Positions 36,081 to 44,201 of a DNA stretch of 64,000 bases are shown here, one piece after another. Positions within the stretch are counted from its first letter, which is position 1. Each line of letters starts with the position of its first letter. The notes under the pieces were generated by a model. That model had not been told where the DNA came from, did no database searches, and saw nothing but the letters and a program-made list of their open reading frames with translations. Source of the stretch: Acidimangrovimonas pyrenivorans (GTDB taxonomy: Bacteria > Pseudomonadota > Alphaproteobacteria > Rhodobacterales > Rhodobacteraceae); NCBI RefSeq assembly GCF_042643245.1, contig NZ_JBHRSK010000015.1:1-64000 (forward strand), in the 5' to 3' direction. Made by a program: the position numbers and the translations under genes.

Positions 36081-36992
36081 TTACTGCGGGGTGATGCCGC
36101 GCAGCCTCTCCGAACGCCGGCGCAGCAGTTCGACCGTCGCCAGCAGCGCGATCGAGATCACGACCAGGATCGTCGCCACGGCCAGGATCGCCGGGCTGAT
36201 CTGCTCGCGGATGCCGTTCCACATCTGGCGCGGGATGGTCTGCTGGTCGGGCCCGGCGACGAACAGCACCACGACGACTTCGTCGAAGGACGTCACGAAG
36301 GCGAACAGCGCGCCCGAGATCACGCCGGGCAGGATCAGCGGCATGATCACCTTGAAGAAGGTCGTGGTCGGGTTGGCGCCCAGGTTGGCCGCGGCCCGGG
36401 TCAGCGAATGGTCGAAGCCGACCATCGTCGCCGTCACGGTGATGATGACGAAGGGGATGCCCAGGGTGGCATGGGCCAGCACGATGCCGGCATAGGTGCC
36501 CGCCAGCCCGGTCTTGGAATAGAAGAAGAACAGACCCGTCGCGGTGATGATGATCGGCACGATCATCGGCGAGATCAGCACTGCCATGATCGCCCGACGG
36601 TACGGCATCTCGGGCCGCGACAGCCCCAGCGCGGCGACGGTGCCCAGCACGGTGGCGACGACGGTCGAGAAGAAGCCGATGATGATCGAGTTCTTCGCCG
36701 CATTGATCCACTTGGCGTTTTCCCAGACATCCCCCCACCAGGCCCAGCCACGCTCGCCGCCCGGGTCCTGCATGCCGAAGGTCAGCAGCGTGTCGTACCA
36801 GCGCATCGAGTAGCCGACCGGGTCGAAATGCAGCATCTCCTTGGTGAAGGTGAAGTAGGGCTCGGCGTTGAAGCTGAGCGGGATGATGATCAGGATCGGC
36901 GCGATCAGGAACAGCAGGACCAGGGCACAGAGCACGCGAAACGTGTAGTACCAGACGCGTTCCAGCGGCGAGGCGTAAATCGGCAGAGCCAT
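36081..36992 (-). CDS. ABC transporter permease, PotC-like
   Basis: A 303-residue permease with six main membrane segments. The EAA loop (LTRAAANLGANPTTTFFKVIMP) is near residue 190. There is an extra loop of about 45 residues between the first two segments (PYFTFTKEMLHFDPVG to NAAKNSI). It is the last gene of the third Pot-type importer operon, 12 bases after the PotB-like gene. It ends near the bidirectional hairpin. Confidence 0.87.
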   Translation of the reverse strand: MALPIYASPLERVWYYTFRVLCALVLLFLIAPILIIIPLSFNAEPYFTFTKEMLHFDPVGYSMRWYDTLLTFGMQDPGGERGWAWWGDVWENAKWINAAKNSIIIGFFSTVVATVLGTVAALGLSRPEMPYRRAIMAVLISPMIVPIIITATGLFFFYSKTGLAGTYAGIVLAHATLGIPFVIITVTATMVGFDHSLTRAAANLGANPTTTFFKVIMPLILPGVISGALFAFVTSFDEVVVVLFVAGPDQQTIPRQMWNGIREQISPAILAVATILVVISIALLATVELLRRRSERLRGITPQ

Positions 36993-37004
36993 GGTTCGTT
37001 TCTC

Positions 37005-38267
37005 CTAGCCGAGCTTGAGGTTGTCGATGCCGATCAGCTTGTCGTAGAGCCAATAGAGCAGCAGGATCGCGGCCAGCAGGATGGCGGCCAGCGCGGCGCC
37101 CAGCGACCAGTTCAGCGACTTGGTGATGTGATAGGCGATCAGGTTCGAGATCAGCTGCCCCTTGGCGCCGCCGACCAAGGCGGGCGTGATGTAATAGCCC
37201 ACGGCCAGGATGAAGACGAGCAGCGAGCCGGCGCCGATCCCGGGCACCGTCTGCGGGAAGTAGATGCGGCGGAAGGCCGTCCACGAGGTCGCGCCCAGAC
37301 TGCGCGCGGCGCGGACATAGGAGGGCGGGATCGGCCGCATCACCGAGTAGAGCGGCAGGATCATGAACGGCAGCAGGATATGGGTCATCGCGACGACCGT
37401 GCCGGTCGAGTTGTAGATCATCTGCAGCCGGTTGTCGTTGCCGATCAGGTGCAGCGAGACGAGGATGTCGTTGATCACGCCCTCGCTCTGCAGCAGCACG
37501 ATCCAGCTCGTCGTCCGCACCAGCAGCGAGGTCCAGAACGGCAGCAGAACCAGGATCATCAGCAGGTTGGAAATCCGCATCGGCAGCACCGCCAGCAGAT
37601 GCGCCACCGGGAAGCCGAGCAGGAAGCAAAGGAAGGTGATCAATGCCGACAGCAGCAGCGTCTTGACGAACAGCTTGACATAGATCTGCCGGTTCTTCGG
37701 AACGTCGACGATCTTGCCCTCGGCATTGTGGGTCTTGTCGATCGCGGCGAGGTAGAAGTTCTCGGTCACAGCCGGGGCGACCTGGCGCATCGCCTCCCAC
37801 AGGGCGGGATTGGCCCAGTCCTTGTCGACCTTCAGCACCGCCTCCTTGTAGGGCGGTTCGAGCCGCTTGGCATGGCGCGCCGTCTTGGTGAAGAGCGACC
37901 GGGTGCCCGACATCTCGTAGTTCACCCGCGTGCCGATCTTGCCCGCCGTATGGTCCTTGTAGGCGGCCTTGAGATCCTCGACCAGCGCGGTGTAGGCGGC
38001 CTCGTCCGGCTCGGTCCCCTGCGGGTTGGCCTGGAACCAAGCCACCATGCGCGGCATGTTGGCCGTGAAGGCGTCGTTATGGACCGACTGCCACAGGATG
38101 CCGCCGATCGGCACCACGAAGGTCAGCAGGACGAACAGCAGCAGTGGGAAGACGAGGCCGAAGGCGCGCCACTTGGCCCGCGCCTGCGCCCGGGCCAGTG
38201 CCGCCTTTAGCGGCCGTCCGTCTGCCGTGACCAGCGGCCCGGTTACCTCTGCGGTCGCATCCGTCAT
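37005..38267 (-). CDS. ABC transporter permease, PotB-like with a large periplasmic insertion
   Basis: A 420-residue permease, about 130 residues longer than the usual PotB. After a 35-residue cytoplasmic arm and the first membrane segment, residues about 60-190 form a charged, mainly helical insert (FQANPQGTEPDEAAYTALVE and onwards), probably periplasmic. The core then resumes with FVKTLLLSALITFLCFLLGFP. The EAA loop VRAARSLGATSWTAFRRIYFP is near residue 310. The insertion may contact the binding protein. It follows the binding-protein gene after a 12-bp hairpin. Confidence 0.86.
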   Translation of the reverse strand: MTDATAEVTGPLVTADGRPLKAALARAQARAKWRAFGLVFPLLLFVLLTFVVPIGGILWQSVHNDAFTANMPRMVAWFQANPQGTEPDEAAYTALVEDLKAAYKDHTAGKIGTRVNYEMSGTRSLFTKTARHAKRLEPPYKEAVLKVDKDWANPALWEAMRQVAPAVTENFYLAAIDKTHNAEGKIVDVPKNRQIYVKLFVKTLLLSALITFLCFLLGFPVAHLLAVLPMRISNLLMILVLLPFWTSLLVRTTSWIVLLQSEGVINDILVSLHLIGNDNRLQMIYNSTGTVVAMTHILLPFMILPLYSVMRPIPPSYVRAARSLGATSWTAFRRIYFPQTVPGIGAGSLLVFILAVGYYITPALVGGAKGQLISNLIAYHITKSLNWSLGAALAAILLAAILLLYWLYDKLIGIDNLKLG

Positions 38268-38311
38268 GCCTGCCCCCGTGTTGCAGTTCTTTGTCTTTGG
38301 GAAAGAGGAAA

Positions 38312-38338
38312 GGGCGGCGCGGCCGTGCCGCGCCGCCC
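38312..38338 (-). terminator. 12-bp GC hairpin between binding-protein and permease genes
   Basis: GGGCGGCGCGGC at 38312-38323 pairs perfectly with its complement at 38327-38338 around a CGT loop. It lies 13 bases after the binding-protein stop, the third such structure after a binding-protein gene in this window. It probably caps a more abundant upstream mRNA segment. Confidence 0.68.
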
Positions 38339-38351
38339 GATCAGGTCACGC

Positions 38352-39434
38352 TCAGTTCGACGCCAGCCAGGCGTTGAAGCGTTCGTTGAGCTGGTCGCCG
38401 TTGTCGGCCCAGAACTCGTAGCTGTTGACCAGCGCGTTGGTCATGTTGGCCGGCGCGGTCGGCATGTGCGGCGCCATGTCGGTCTTGCCGTCCTTGTACT
38501 TGCCGACAAGGGCGCTCGAGCTCTTGCGGGCCGGACCGTAGGCGATCCACTTGGCCTGGTCGGCCAGGCGCTGGGTGTCGGTCGCGAAGGCGATGTATTG
38601 CATCGCGGCCTTCTCGTGCGGCGCGCCCTTCGGCACCACGAACAGGTCGAAGTCGAGAACCTGGCCGTCCCAGACGATCTTGAACGGCTTGCCCTCGCCG
38701 ACGGCGGCGTTGAAGATGCGGCCGTTATAGGCGGTGGTCATCGACACTTCGCCATCAGCCAGCAGCTGCGGCGGCTGGGCGCCGGCATCCCACCAGACGA
38801 CATCCTTCTTGATCGAGTCGAGCTTCTTGAACGCGCGGTCCACGCCTTCCGGGGTCGACAGCACCTTGTAGACGTCGGCCGGCTTCACGCCGTCGGCCAT
38901 CAGAGCCATTTCCAGGTTCGCCTTGGCGGTCTTGCGCATGCCGCGCTTGCCCGGGAACTTCTTGACGTTGAAGAAGTCGTCGATGGTCTTCGGCACGTTG
39001 TCGCCGGTGAACTTGGTGGTGTCGTAGGCGTAGACGGTCGACCACACGATCGAGGCCACGGCGCAGTCGGTGATGGCGCCGGGGATGAAGTCTTCCGAGG
39101 CCGGGGTGCCGTCGGGGGCGGCCGGCAGCATCTTCGGATCGATCGGGACGATCAGGCCTTCGTCGCACATCCGCACCGCGTCGGAATACTCGACGTCCGC
39201 CACGTCGGTGGTGACGTTCTTGGCCTCGACCTGGGCCTTGATCGGGGTCGCCGGGTTGCTGGCGTCGATCATGTTGACCTTGATGCCGGTCTTCGCCGTG
39301 AACGGCTTGTCATAGGCCTCGACCTGGCTCTTGCCGTAAGCGCCACCCCAGGAGACGACGTTGATCTCCTCGGCATGGGCGGCGACGGCGAGGCCGGCCG
39401 TCAGCGCGGTGGTCAGAATGAGCATTTTCTTCAT
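38352..39434 (-). CDS. Periplasmic solute-binding protein, PotD/PotF-like
   Basis: A 360-residue polyamine-type binding protein. A Sec signal (MKKMLILTTALTAGLAVAAHA) ends near residue 21, unlike the twin-arginine-type signals of the other two binding proteins here. The mature part starts EEINVVSWGGAYGKSQ, a sequence style of PotD/PotF-like proteins. It is the second gene of an operon that starts with the ATPase and continues after a hairpin to both permeases. The ligand is not defined; putrescine, spermidine or related compounds are likely by family. Confidence 0.88.
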   Translation of the reverse strand: MKKMLILTTALTAGLAVAAHAEEINVVSWGGAYGKSQVEAYDKPFTAKTGIKVNMIDASNPATPIKAQVEAKNVTTDVADVEYSDAVRMCDEGLIVPIDPKMLPAAPDGTPASEDFIPGAITDCAVASIVWSTVYAYDTTKFTGDNVPKTIDDFFNVKKFPGKRGMRKTAKANLEMALMADGVKPADVYKVLSTPEGVDRAFKKLDSIKKDVVWWDAGAQPPQLLADGEVSMTTAYNGRIFNAAVGEGKPFKIVWDGQVLDFDLFVVPKGAPHEKAAMQYIAFATDTQRLADQAKWIAYGPARKSSSALVGKYKDGKTDMAPHMPTAPANMTNALVNSYEFWADNGDQLNERFNAWLASN

Positions 39435-39517
39435 TTGTAGTCTCCCAGTTGGACTTTTCTACCTGTCGGCCATCCCGGAACGAGGCCCGGCAAGGCCCCC
39501 CGGAATGGCCCTGCGCC

Positions 39518-40633
39518 TCACATCGGGTCGAGCGCCCGCGCGTCCTGCGGCGCCCAGCCGATCTTGACCGTCTGCCCCGGAACCAGGCGTTCCTGGCCCT
39601 GGGTATTGCGGTTCTTGATGACGAACTCGTCGCTGCCGGCGACCCGCAGGCGGGTGCGGAAAATGTCGCCCATATAGATGAACTCGAGCACTTCGGCGTC
39701 GATCGTATGGGCGCCCTCGGGCAGCATTTCCGGCCGGTATTCGACCCGCTCGGGCCGGATCGAGACCAGGGTCTTCTGGCCCTTCGACTGGACGTTGACC
39801 GCGGTCGCGTCGATGATCTCGCCGGTATCGAGCTTCACCGTGGCACGGCCTTCGGCAATCTCTTCGACGGTGCCGGGCAGCTTGTTGTTCTCGCCGATGA
39901 ACTGCGCCACGAAGCTGTTTTCCGGGCTTTCGTAGAGCGTCGCCGGCGGCGCCAGCTGCTGGATGCGGCCGTCGTTGAATACCGCGATCCGGTCCGACAT
40001 GGTCAGCGCCTCGGACTGGTCGTGGGTGACGTAGACCACGGTGATGCCCAGCGTCTCGTGCAGGTGCTTGATCTCGAACTGCATATGCTCGCGCAGCTGC
40101 TTGTCGAGCGCGCCCAGAGGCTCGTCCATCAGCACCAGAGACGGATCGAAGACCAGGGCGCGGGCCAGCGCGATACGCTGCTGCTGACCGCCCGAGAGCT
40201 GGGCCGGCCGGCGGTTGCCGAAGGCGCCCATCTGGACCATTTCCAGCGCCCGCTTGATCTTGGCCTCGCGTTCGGACTTGCCCATGCCGCGCACTTCCAG
40301 CGGGAAGGCAAGGTTCTCGGCCACGGTCATGTGCGGGAAAAGCGCGTAGTTCTGGAACACCATGCCGATGCCGCGCTTGTGCGGCGGCACCGAGTTGATC
40401 GGCCGGCCGTCGAGCTTGATCTCGCCATGGGTGGCGGTCTCGAAGCCCGCCAGCATCATCAGGCAGGTGGTCTTGCCCGAGCCCGAGGGCCCCAGCATGG
40501 TAAGGAACTCACCCTTGCCGATCTGGAGGTTCAGATCCTTAACGACGAGCGTTTCCCCGTCATAGCTTTTCTGCACACGATAGCTTTTCTGCACACGGTC
40601 GAATTCGACGAATGCGTCGTTGTGGTTTCCCAC
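39518..40633 (-). CDS. ABC transporter ATPase, PotA-like, with an in-frame 18-bp duplication
   Basis: A 371-residue importer ATPase with Walker A GPSGSGKTT (48-56), LSGGQQQRIALARAL, LMDEPLGALDKQLR and a TOBE-like C-terminal domain. The hexapeptide RVQKSY occurs twice in a row (residues 13-18 and 19-24), caused by a perfect 18-bp tandem duplication at 40562-40597, in the first beta strand before Walker A. The reading frame stays open. It is the first gene of the third importer operon, with 402 bases of upstream DNA to the tRNA-Leu gene holding the promoter. Confidence 0.9.
   Translation of the reverse strand: MGNHNDAFVEFDRVQKSYRVQKSYDGETLVVKDLNLQIGKGEFLTMLGPSGSGKTTCLMMLAGFETATHGEIKLDGRPINSVPPHKRGIGMVFQNYALFPHMTVAENLAFPLEVRGMGKSEREAKIKRALEMVQMGAFGNRRPAQLSGGQQQRIALARALVFDPSLVLMDEPLGALDKQLREHMQFEIKHLHETLGITVVYVTHDQSEALTMSDRIAVFNDGRIQQLAPPATLYESPENSFVAQFIGENNKLPGTVEEIAEGRATVKLDTGEIIDATAVNVQSKGQKTLVSIRPERVEYRPEMLPEGAHTIDAEVLEFIYMGDIFRTRLRVAGSDEFVIKNRNTQGQERLVPGQTVKIGWAPQDARALDPM
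40562..40597 (-). repeat. Perfect 18-bp tandem duplication inside the ATPase gene
   Basis: ATAGCTTTTCTGCACACG occurs at 40562-40579 and again at 40580-40597 with no differences. On the coding strand it inserts six codons (RVQKSY) near the N-terminus of the ATPase. Identity of the copies points to a recent slippage event. Confidence 0.9.
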
Positions 40634-41035
40634 TCTGATCTCCCCGTATGTCGCGGCAGCTTGGCTGCACTTATGATTGCGTCAGCGATGCTGCGCTTGG
40701 TTCCGGCCCGACTAAACCGAAAGCGGACCGGCATTGCAACCGGCTTGTCGGTGAATGAGGCATTGCCCAAAAAATGCGGGAAAAATGGTCAGAATCCGCC
40801 GCTTCTGGTGGCCAATGCGGCACCCGCATAGCGTTTTCCGGGAGAATTGGCTGAATTTCGCGGCAGCCCGCCGCGGCATTTCTCCGGCGTTCCACGCTCC
40901 GTCCCGGGCCGGGGACGCGCAACCTCGCGCGAAAGTGTGGCCGCGCTATCTACCTGGAATTGCCGGAACTTCGCATCCGCCCCGCGACCGCCTGGGGCGG
41001 CCCTCGTTCTACCGGCCCGCCTGGGCGGAGAAGAG
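40634..41035. other. Intergenic region upstream of the third importer operon
   Basis: These 402 bases separate the ATPase start from the 3' end of tRNA-Leu (also minus strand). A possible minus-strand promoter is TTGCAA (from plus 40734-40739) and TTTAGT (plus 40711-40716) with 17 bases between. A small hairpin CCGCC/GGCGG follows the tRNA near 41020-41030. Open frames here lack ribosome-binding sites and I do not call genes. Confidence 0.4.
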
Positions 41036-41122
41036 TGGTGCGGTCGAAAGGACTCGAACCTTCACGGGAGTTACCCCACAGCGACCTCAACGCTGCGCGT
41101 CTACCAATTCCGCCACGACCGC
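41036..41122 (-). tRNA. tRNA-Leu (anticodon GAG)
   Basis: The minus strand reads as a class II tRNA with acceptor stem GCGGTCG/CGACCGC, anticodon stem CAGCG/CGCTG with loop TTGAGGT (anticodon GAG, leucine CUC/CUU codons), a long variable arm, TTCGAGTCC in the T loop, discriminator A and an encoded CCA (41036-41038). Confidence 0.95.
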
Positions 41123-41232
41123 ACTGTCTTGGCTTGGTGCGCCGCCTCTTAGCGCACCGTCCCGGGGTTGTGAAGCGGATTTTTCACATCGTGCCCTCGC
41201 GGGCTGCGACATGGTGACGGCCGGGAACGGAG

Positions 41233-41280
41233 GCCGGGGGCGCTGCCCCCGGACCCCCGGGATATTTGGGTGAAGATGAA
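41233..41280. repeat. Dispersed 3'-end repeat, copy A
   Basis: An 8-bp GC hairpin (CCGGGGGC-GCT-GCCCCCGG) is followed by ACCCCCGG and GATATTTGGGTGAAGATGAA. The element lies beyond the 3' end of the minus-strand gene at 41326. Copies B to E in this window share the GATATTT-TGAAGATGAA core. Such repeats recur in Rhodobacteraceae genomes, typically next to gene ends. Confidence 0.8.
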
Positions 41281-41325
41281 AAGGCCTGCGGGGCCCGTGC
41301 GGACCCCGTCTGCGGGCCTGCCGGG

Positions 41326-42720
41326 CTACTCCATCGCCGGCACCGCCGTCGCGCCGGTGGCGGGATCGGCGGCGGGATCGGTGGCGACCTTCTGCGTCTT
41401 CGGCATGCCGAAGGCGGGCAGCTTGGCCGGCGCGGCCGAGGCGCCGGGCTTGCCCGCCGCCATGTAGGCGGCCTTGCGAATCAGCTCGGCGCGGTCCGGC
41501 TGGCCGGGCACGAAGGCGGCCCGCGCCCCCGAGCCGAGCGCGTCGAGCGCCTGCTGGTACCAGGCGAGCGCGAGATCGGGACGCCTGGCGGCGCCGAAGC
41601 CTTCGGCCAGGTGATGGCCGAGCAGCTCGGAATAGGCGGCGTCGCCGAGCGCCGAGAGCAGCAGCGCCGAGCCGATCGCCACATCCATGTTGTCGGTGCG
41701 GTAGCCGACCGAGAGGCAGATCTTGGCGGTCGCGGCAAGCTGGTCCGGCGCCATGCCGGTGCCCTGGGCGAAATCCGACACCATCCGCAGCACCTCGTCG
41801 CGCGGCTTGAGCGACAGCGCCGCGATCTCGTCCTTCATCGCCGGGCCGAAGCTGTTGCACTGCTCGGCGATCTGCTGCGGGGTGAAGCCCTGGACCTTGG
41901 CCGCGAGATCCTCGCCCTGCGAGATCGCGTAGGTCCGGGCGAGGCAGAACTGCTCGTTGAGCGCGAAATCGGCGTCCGTCATCGTCGCCGCGGTGGTGAA
42001 GCCGCCGTTGGAACTGGTCTGCAGGCTGACCTTGTTGCAGTGCGAGGCGAGCGAAGCCTGCCGGCTGCTGGCCATGAAATTGGGCAGGCCCGACCTGACC
42101 GGCGCGGCCGGTTCCGGCGCCGGGCTCGGCTCGGCCACCTGCGTGGACGCGCCGGTTTCGGGGGCGGCGAAGGGATCGACCGTCTGCGGCGCCGAGGCCA
42201 TCTCGTCGCCCATGCCCAGGTTGGGCTGCGCCGGCATCCCCGCCATGTCGTCGCGATAGCTCAGCAGCACGCCGCGCATCCCCATCGGGTTGGCGGCCGC
42301 CTGCTGGGTGGTCAGCGCGCCGCCGGCGATGCCGCGATGGTAGGAGGTCACCAGCACGTCGCGTTCATAGACGGTCAGGTGGCCGGTGGCCGGGTAGCCA
42401 AGGAAAGCCTGGTAATCGGCGATCGCGGCGCGCGAGCGGTGGCCGAGCACCCCGTCGGGCGTGCCGGCGGGAAAGCCGAAATAGTTCAGCGCCACCTGGA
42501 CCTCGCGATTCTGCGCCCGCGCGGCCGAATAGTAGGTCGTGCTGCGCGTCGTCGTGCGCCGCTGCTTGTTCTTGTTGGCCTCGTTGACGATGGCGCCGCC
42601 GATGATGCCGCCGATCACCCCGCCGACGATGGCGTCGCCGCCGCCGGCCGCCACCTTCTGCGCCGGGCTGACCGCCAGGGCCGCCAGCAGGCAGCTGGTT
42701 GCAATTCTCTTCGGGAACAT
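41326..42720 (-). CDS. Exported peptidoglycan-binding-domain-like protein
   Basis: A 464-residue exported protein. The signal peptide covers about residues 1-25 (MFPKRIATSCLLAALAV to KVAAG), then a glycine-rich membrane-like stretch (GDAIVGGVIGGIIGGAIV). Residues about 70-115 look like a PG_binding_1 repeat (VQVALNYFGFPAGTPDGVLG, then SRAAIADYQAFLGYPATGHL). A proline/alanine-rich linker leads to a C-terminal domain of about 230 residues with TPR/Sel1-like helices (DLALAWYQQALDALGSG). I do not recognise the C-terminal domain further. The start at 42720 gives the signal peptide and follows GGGGGAGAG. Confidence 0.75.
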   Translation of the reverse strand: MFPKRIATSCLLAALAVSPAQKVAAGGGDAIVGGVIGGIIGGAIVNEANKNKQRRTTTRSTTYYSAARAQNREVQVALNYFGFPAGTPDGVLGHRSRAAIADYQAFLGYPATGHLTVYERDVLVTSYHRGIAGGALTTQQAAANPMGMRGVLLSYRDDMAGMPAQPNLGMGDEMASAPQTVDPFAAPETGASTQVAEPSPAPEPAAPVRSGLPNFMASSRQASLASHCNKVSLQTSSNGGFTTAATMTDADFALNEQFCLARTYAISQGEDLAAKVQGFTPQQIAEQCNSFGPAMKDEIAALSLKPRDEVLRMVSDFAQGTGMAPDQLAATAKICLSVGYRTDNMDVAIGSALLLSALGDAAYSELLGHHLAEGFGAARRPDLALAWYQQALDALGSGARAAFVPGQPDRAELIRKAAYMAAGKPGASAAPAKLPAFGMPKTQKVATDPAADPATGATAVPAME

Positions 42721-42840
42721 CACATCTCTCCCCCAAATGCATTTCGCAGAATATGGAACGACTGTAGCATGACCGGCGCGTCCTGCGCGCGGGGAATTGC
42801 CGCAGACGCCGGAAGCGGCGGAAAGAAGGGACCGAAATCG

Positions 42841-43521
42841 ATGGTCGAATGGCGCAACTGGCCGGGCTATGTGCCCTATGAGACAGCCCTCGCGGCGATG
42901 GAGGAGCGGGTGGCGCGAATCGCCGCCGGCGAGGCCGATGAGGCGATCTGGCTGCTCGAGCATCCGCCGCTCTACACCGCCGGCACCTCGGCCCGGCCCG
43001 CCGACCTGACCGCGCCGGACCGGTTTCCGGTCTACAGCGCCGGCCGCGGCGGCCAGTACACCTATCACGGCCCGGGCCAGCGCGTCGCCTATGTCATGCT
43101 CGACCTCAACCGCCGCGGCCGCGACGTGCGCAAGTTCGTCCACGGGCTGGAAAGCTGGATCATCGCCGCGCTGGCGCGCTTCAACGTCGTCGGAGAGGTC
43201 CGGCCCGACCGCGTCGGCGTCTGGGTGACACGGCCCGACAAGCCGCCGATGGCCGACGGCAGCCCGCGCGAGGACAAGATCGCCGCCATCGGCATCAAGC
43301 TGCGGCGCTGGATCAGCTTCCACGGCATCGCGATCAATGTCGAACCCGATCTGAGCCATTTCGACGGCATCGTGCCCTGCGGCATCCGCGAGCATGGCGT
43401 CACCAGCCTGGTCGACCTCGGCCTGCCGGTGACGCTCGAGGATGTCGACCTCGCCCTGCGCGACACTTTCGAGGACGTGTTCACGCCATTGCGATCAGAA
43501 GACAGCCAACCTGCGACATAA
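42841..43521 (+). CDS. lipB: Lipoyl(octanoyl) transferase
   Basis: A 226-residue LipB. Conserved motifs are GRGGQYTYHGPGQ (68-80, with H76), the catalytic lysine K146 in REDKIAAIGIK and C180 in GIVPCGI. It moves octanoyl groups from acyl carrier protein to lipoyl domains. The ATG at 42841 gives the usual length; an upstream extension would add an unlikely peptide. It is 83 bases before the cytochrome c gene and divergent from the peptidoglycan-binding-like gene. Confidence 0.93.
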   Translation: MVEWRNWPGYVPYETALAAMEERVARIAAGEADEAIWLLEHPPLYTAGTSARPADLTAPDRFPVYSAGRGGQYTYHGPGQRVAYVMLDLNRRGRDVRKFVHGLESWIIAALARFNVVGEVRPDRVGVWVTRPDKPPMADGSPREDKIAAIGIKLRRWISFHGIAINVEPDLSHFDGIVPCGIREHGVTSLVDLGLPVTLEDVDLALRDTFEDVFTPLRSEDSQPAT

Positions 43522-43604
43522 CCCGCCCTTACATTCGGAACGGATTTCCCTATGGTCACGGCCGCGCAACCGCTCACAAAGCGAACAAGAGGAGTTGACG
43601 GATT

Positions 43605-44015
43605 ATGAAAAAGCACGCGCTCACGGCCCTGACCGTGCTGGCTCTGGCCTCGCCGGCCTTCGCCGCCGGCGACGCGGCCAAGGGGGAGAAAGAGTTCAAG
43701 AAGTGCAAGGCCTGCCACTCGATCATCGCCGATGACGGCACCGCGATCGTCAAGGGCGGCAAGGTCGGCCCGAACCTCTACGGCGTGATCGGCCGCCCGG
43801 CCGCCAGCGAGGAAGGGTTCCGTTACGGCAAGGGCATCCAGGAAGCCGCCGAGAAGGGCCTCGTCTGGGACGAGGCGAAGGTTGCCGAATACGTCAAGGA
43901 CCCGACCAAGTTCCTCGACGAGATCACCGGCGACAAGGCCAAGTCGAAGATGACCTTCAAGCTGCGCCGCGGTGGCGAAGACGTCGCCGCCTACCTGGCT
44001 TCGGTGGTCAAGTAA
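43605..44015 (+). CDS. cycA: Periplasmic cytochrome c (c2/c550-like)
   Basis: A 136-residue class I cytochrome c. The Sec signal ends at residue 20 (ASPAFA), the haem motif is CKACH at 34-38, and the distal ligand is probably M116 in SKMTFKL. GKVGPNLYGVIGRPA is the conserved loop of mitochondrial-type c2/c550 proteins. It would carry electrons from the bc1 complex to the oxidase. The next gene is ctaD, the same neighbour relation as known for Paracoccus cytochrome c550. GAGGAG lies 11 bases before the start. A 7-bp hairpin (44024-44042) follows its stop. Confidence 0.88.
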   Translation: MKKHALTALTVLALASPAFAAGDAAKGEKEFKKCKACHSIIADDGTAIVKGGKVGPNLYGVIGRPAASEEGFRYGKGIQEAAEKGLVWDEAKVAEYVKDPTKFLDEITGDKAKSKMTFKLRRGGEDVAAYLASVVK

Positions 44016-44023
44016 CAAGATAC

Positions 44024-44042
44024 CTGCGTCGGAATGACGCAG
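44024..44042 (+). terminator. Hairpin after the cytochrome c gene
   Basis: CTGCGTC at 44024-44030 pairs with GACGCAG at 44036-44042, nine bases after the cytochrome c stop. It separates this gene from the regulated ctaD promoter. Confidence 0.45.
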
Positions 44043-44080
44043 CGCCTGCCCCGCAAAACCCCGTCTTTACGCTCATTTTC

Positions 44081-44094
44081 TTGATCCAGGTCAA
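44081..44094. promoter_or_regulatory. FNR-type binding site before ctaD
   Basis: TTGATCCAGGTCAA matches nine of ten positions of the FNR/CRP-FNR consensus TTGAT-N4-ATCAA and the FnrL form TTGAC-N4-GTCAA. It lies 107 bases upstream of the ctaD start. In Rhodobacterales FnrL alters oxidase expression with oxygen, so repression or activation of ctaD is plausible. Confidence 0.7.
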
Positions 44095-44151
44095 AGTGAG
44101 CGATTGCCGCGGGGCAGGCGAGCCTCTAAAAAGTGAAGATCAAATGATCGC

Positions 44152-44171
44152 GCGCGGGGCAAACCCCGCGC
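44152..44171 (+). other. Stem-loop in the ctaD leader
   Basis: GCGCGGGG at 44152-44159 pairs with CCCCGCGC at 44164-44171 around CAAA, 30 bases before the ctaD start. It could stabilise the leader RNA or influence initiation. Confidence 0.35.
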
Positions 44172-44201
44172 ATCACAGCCTAGGGACGGGAGGCAACACA
44201 A

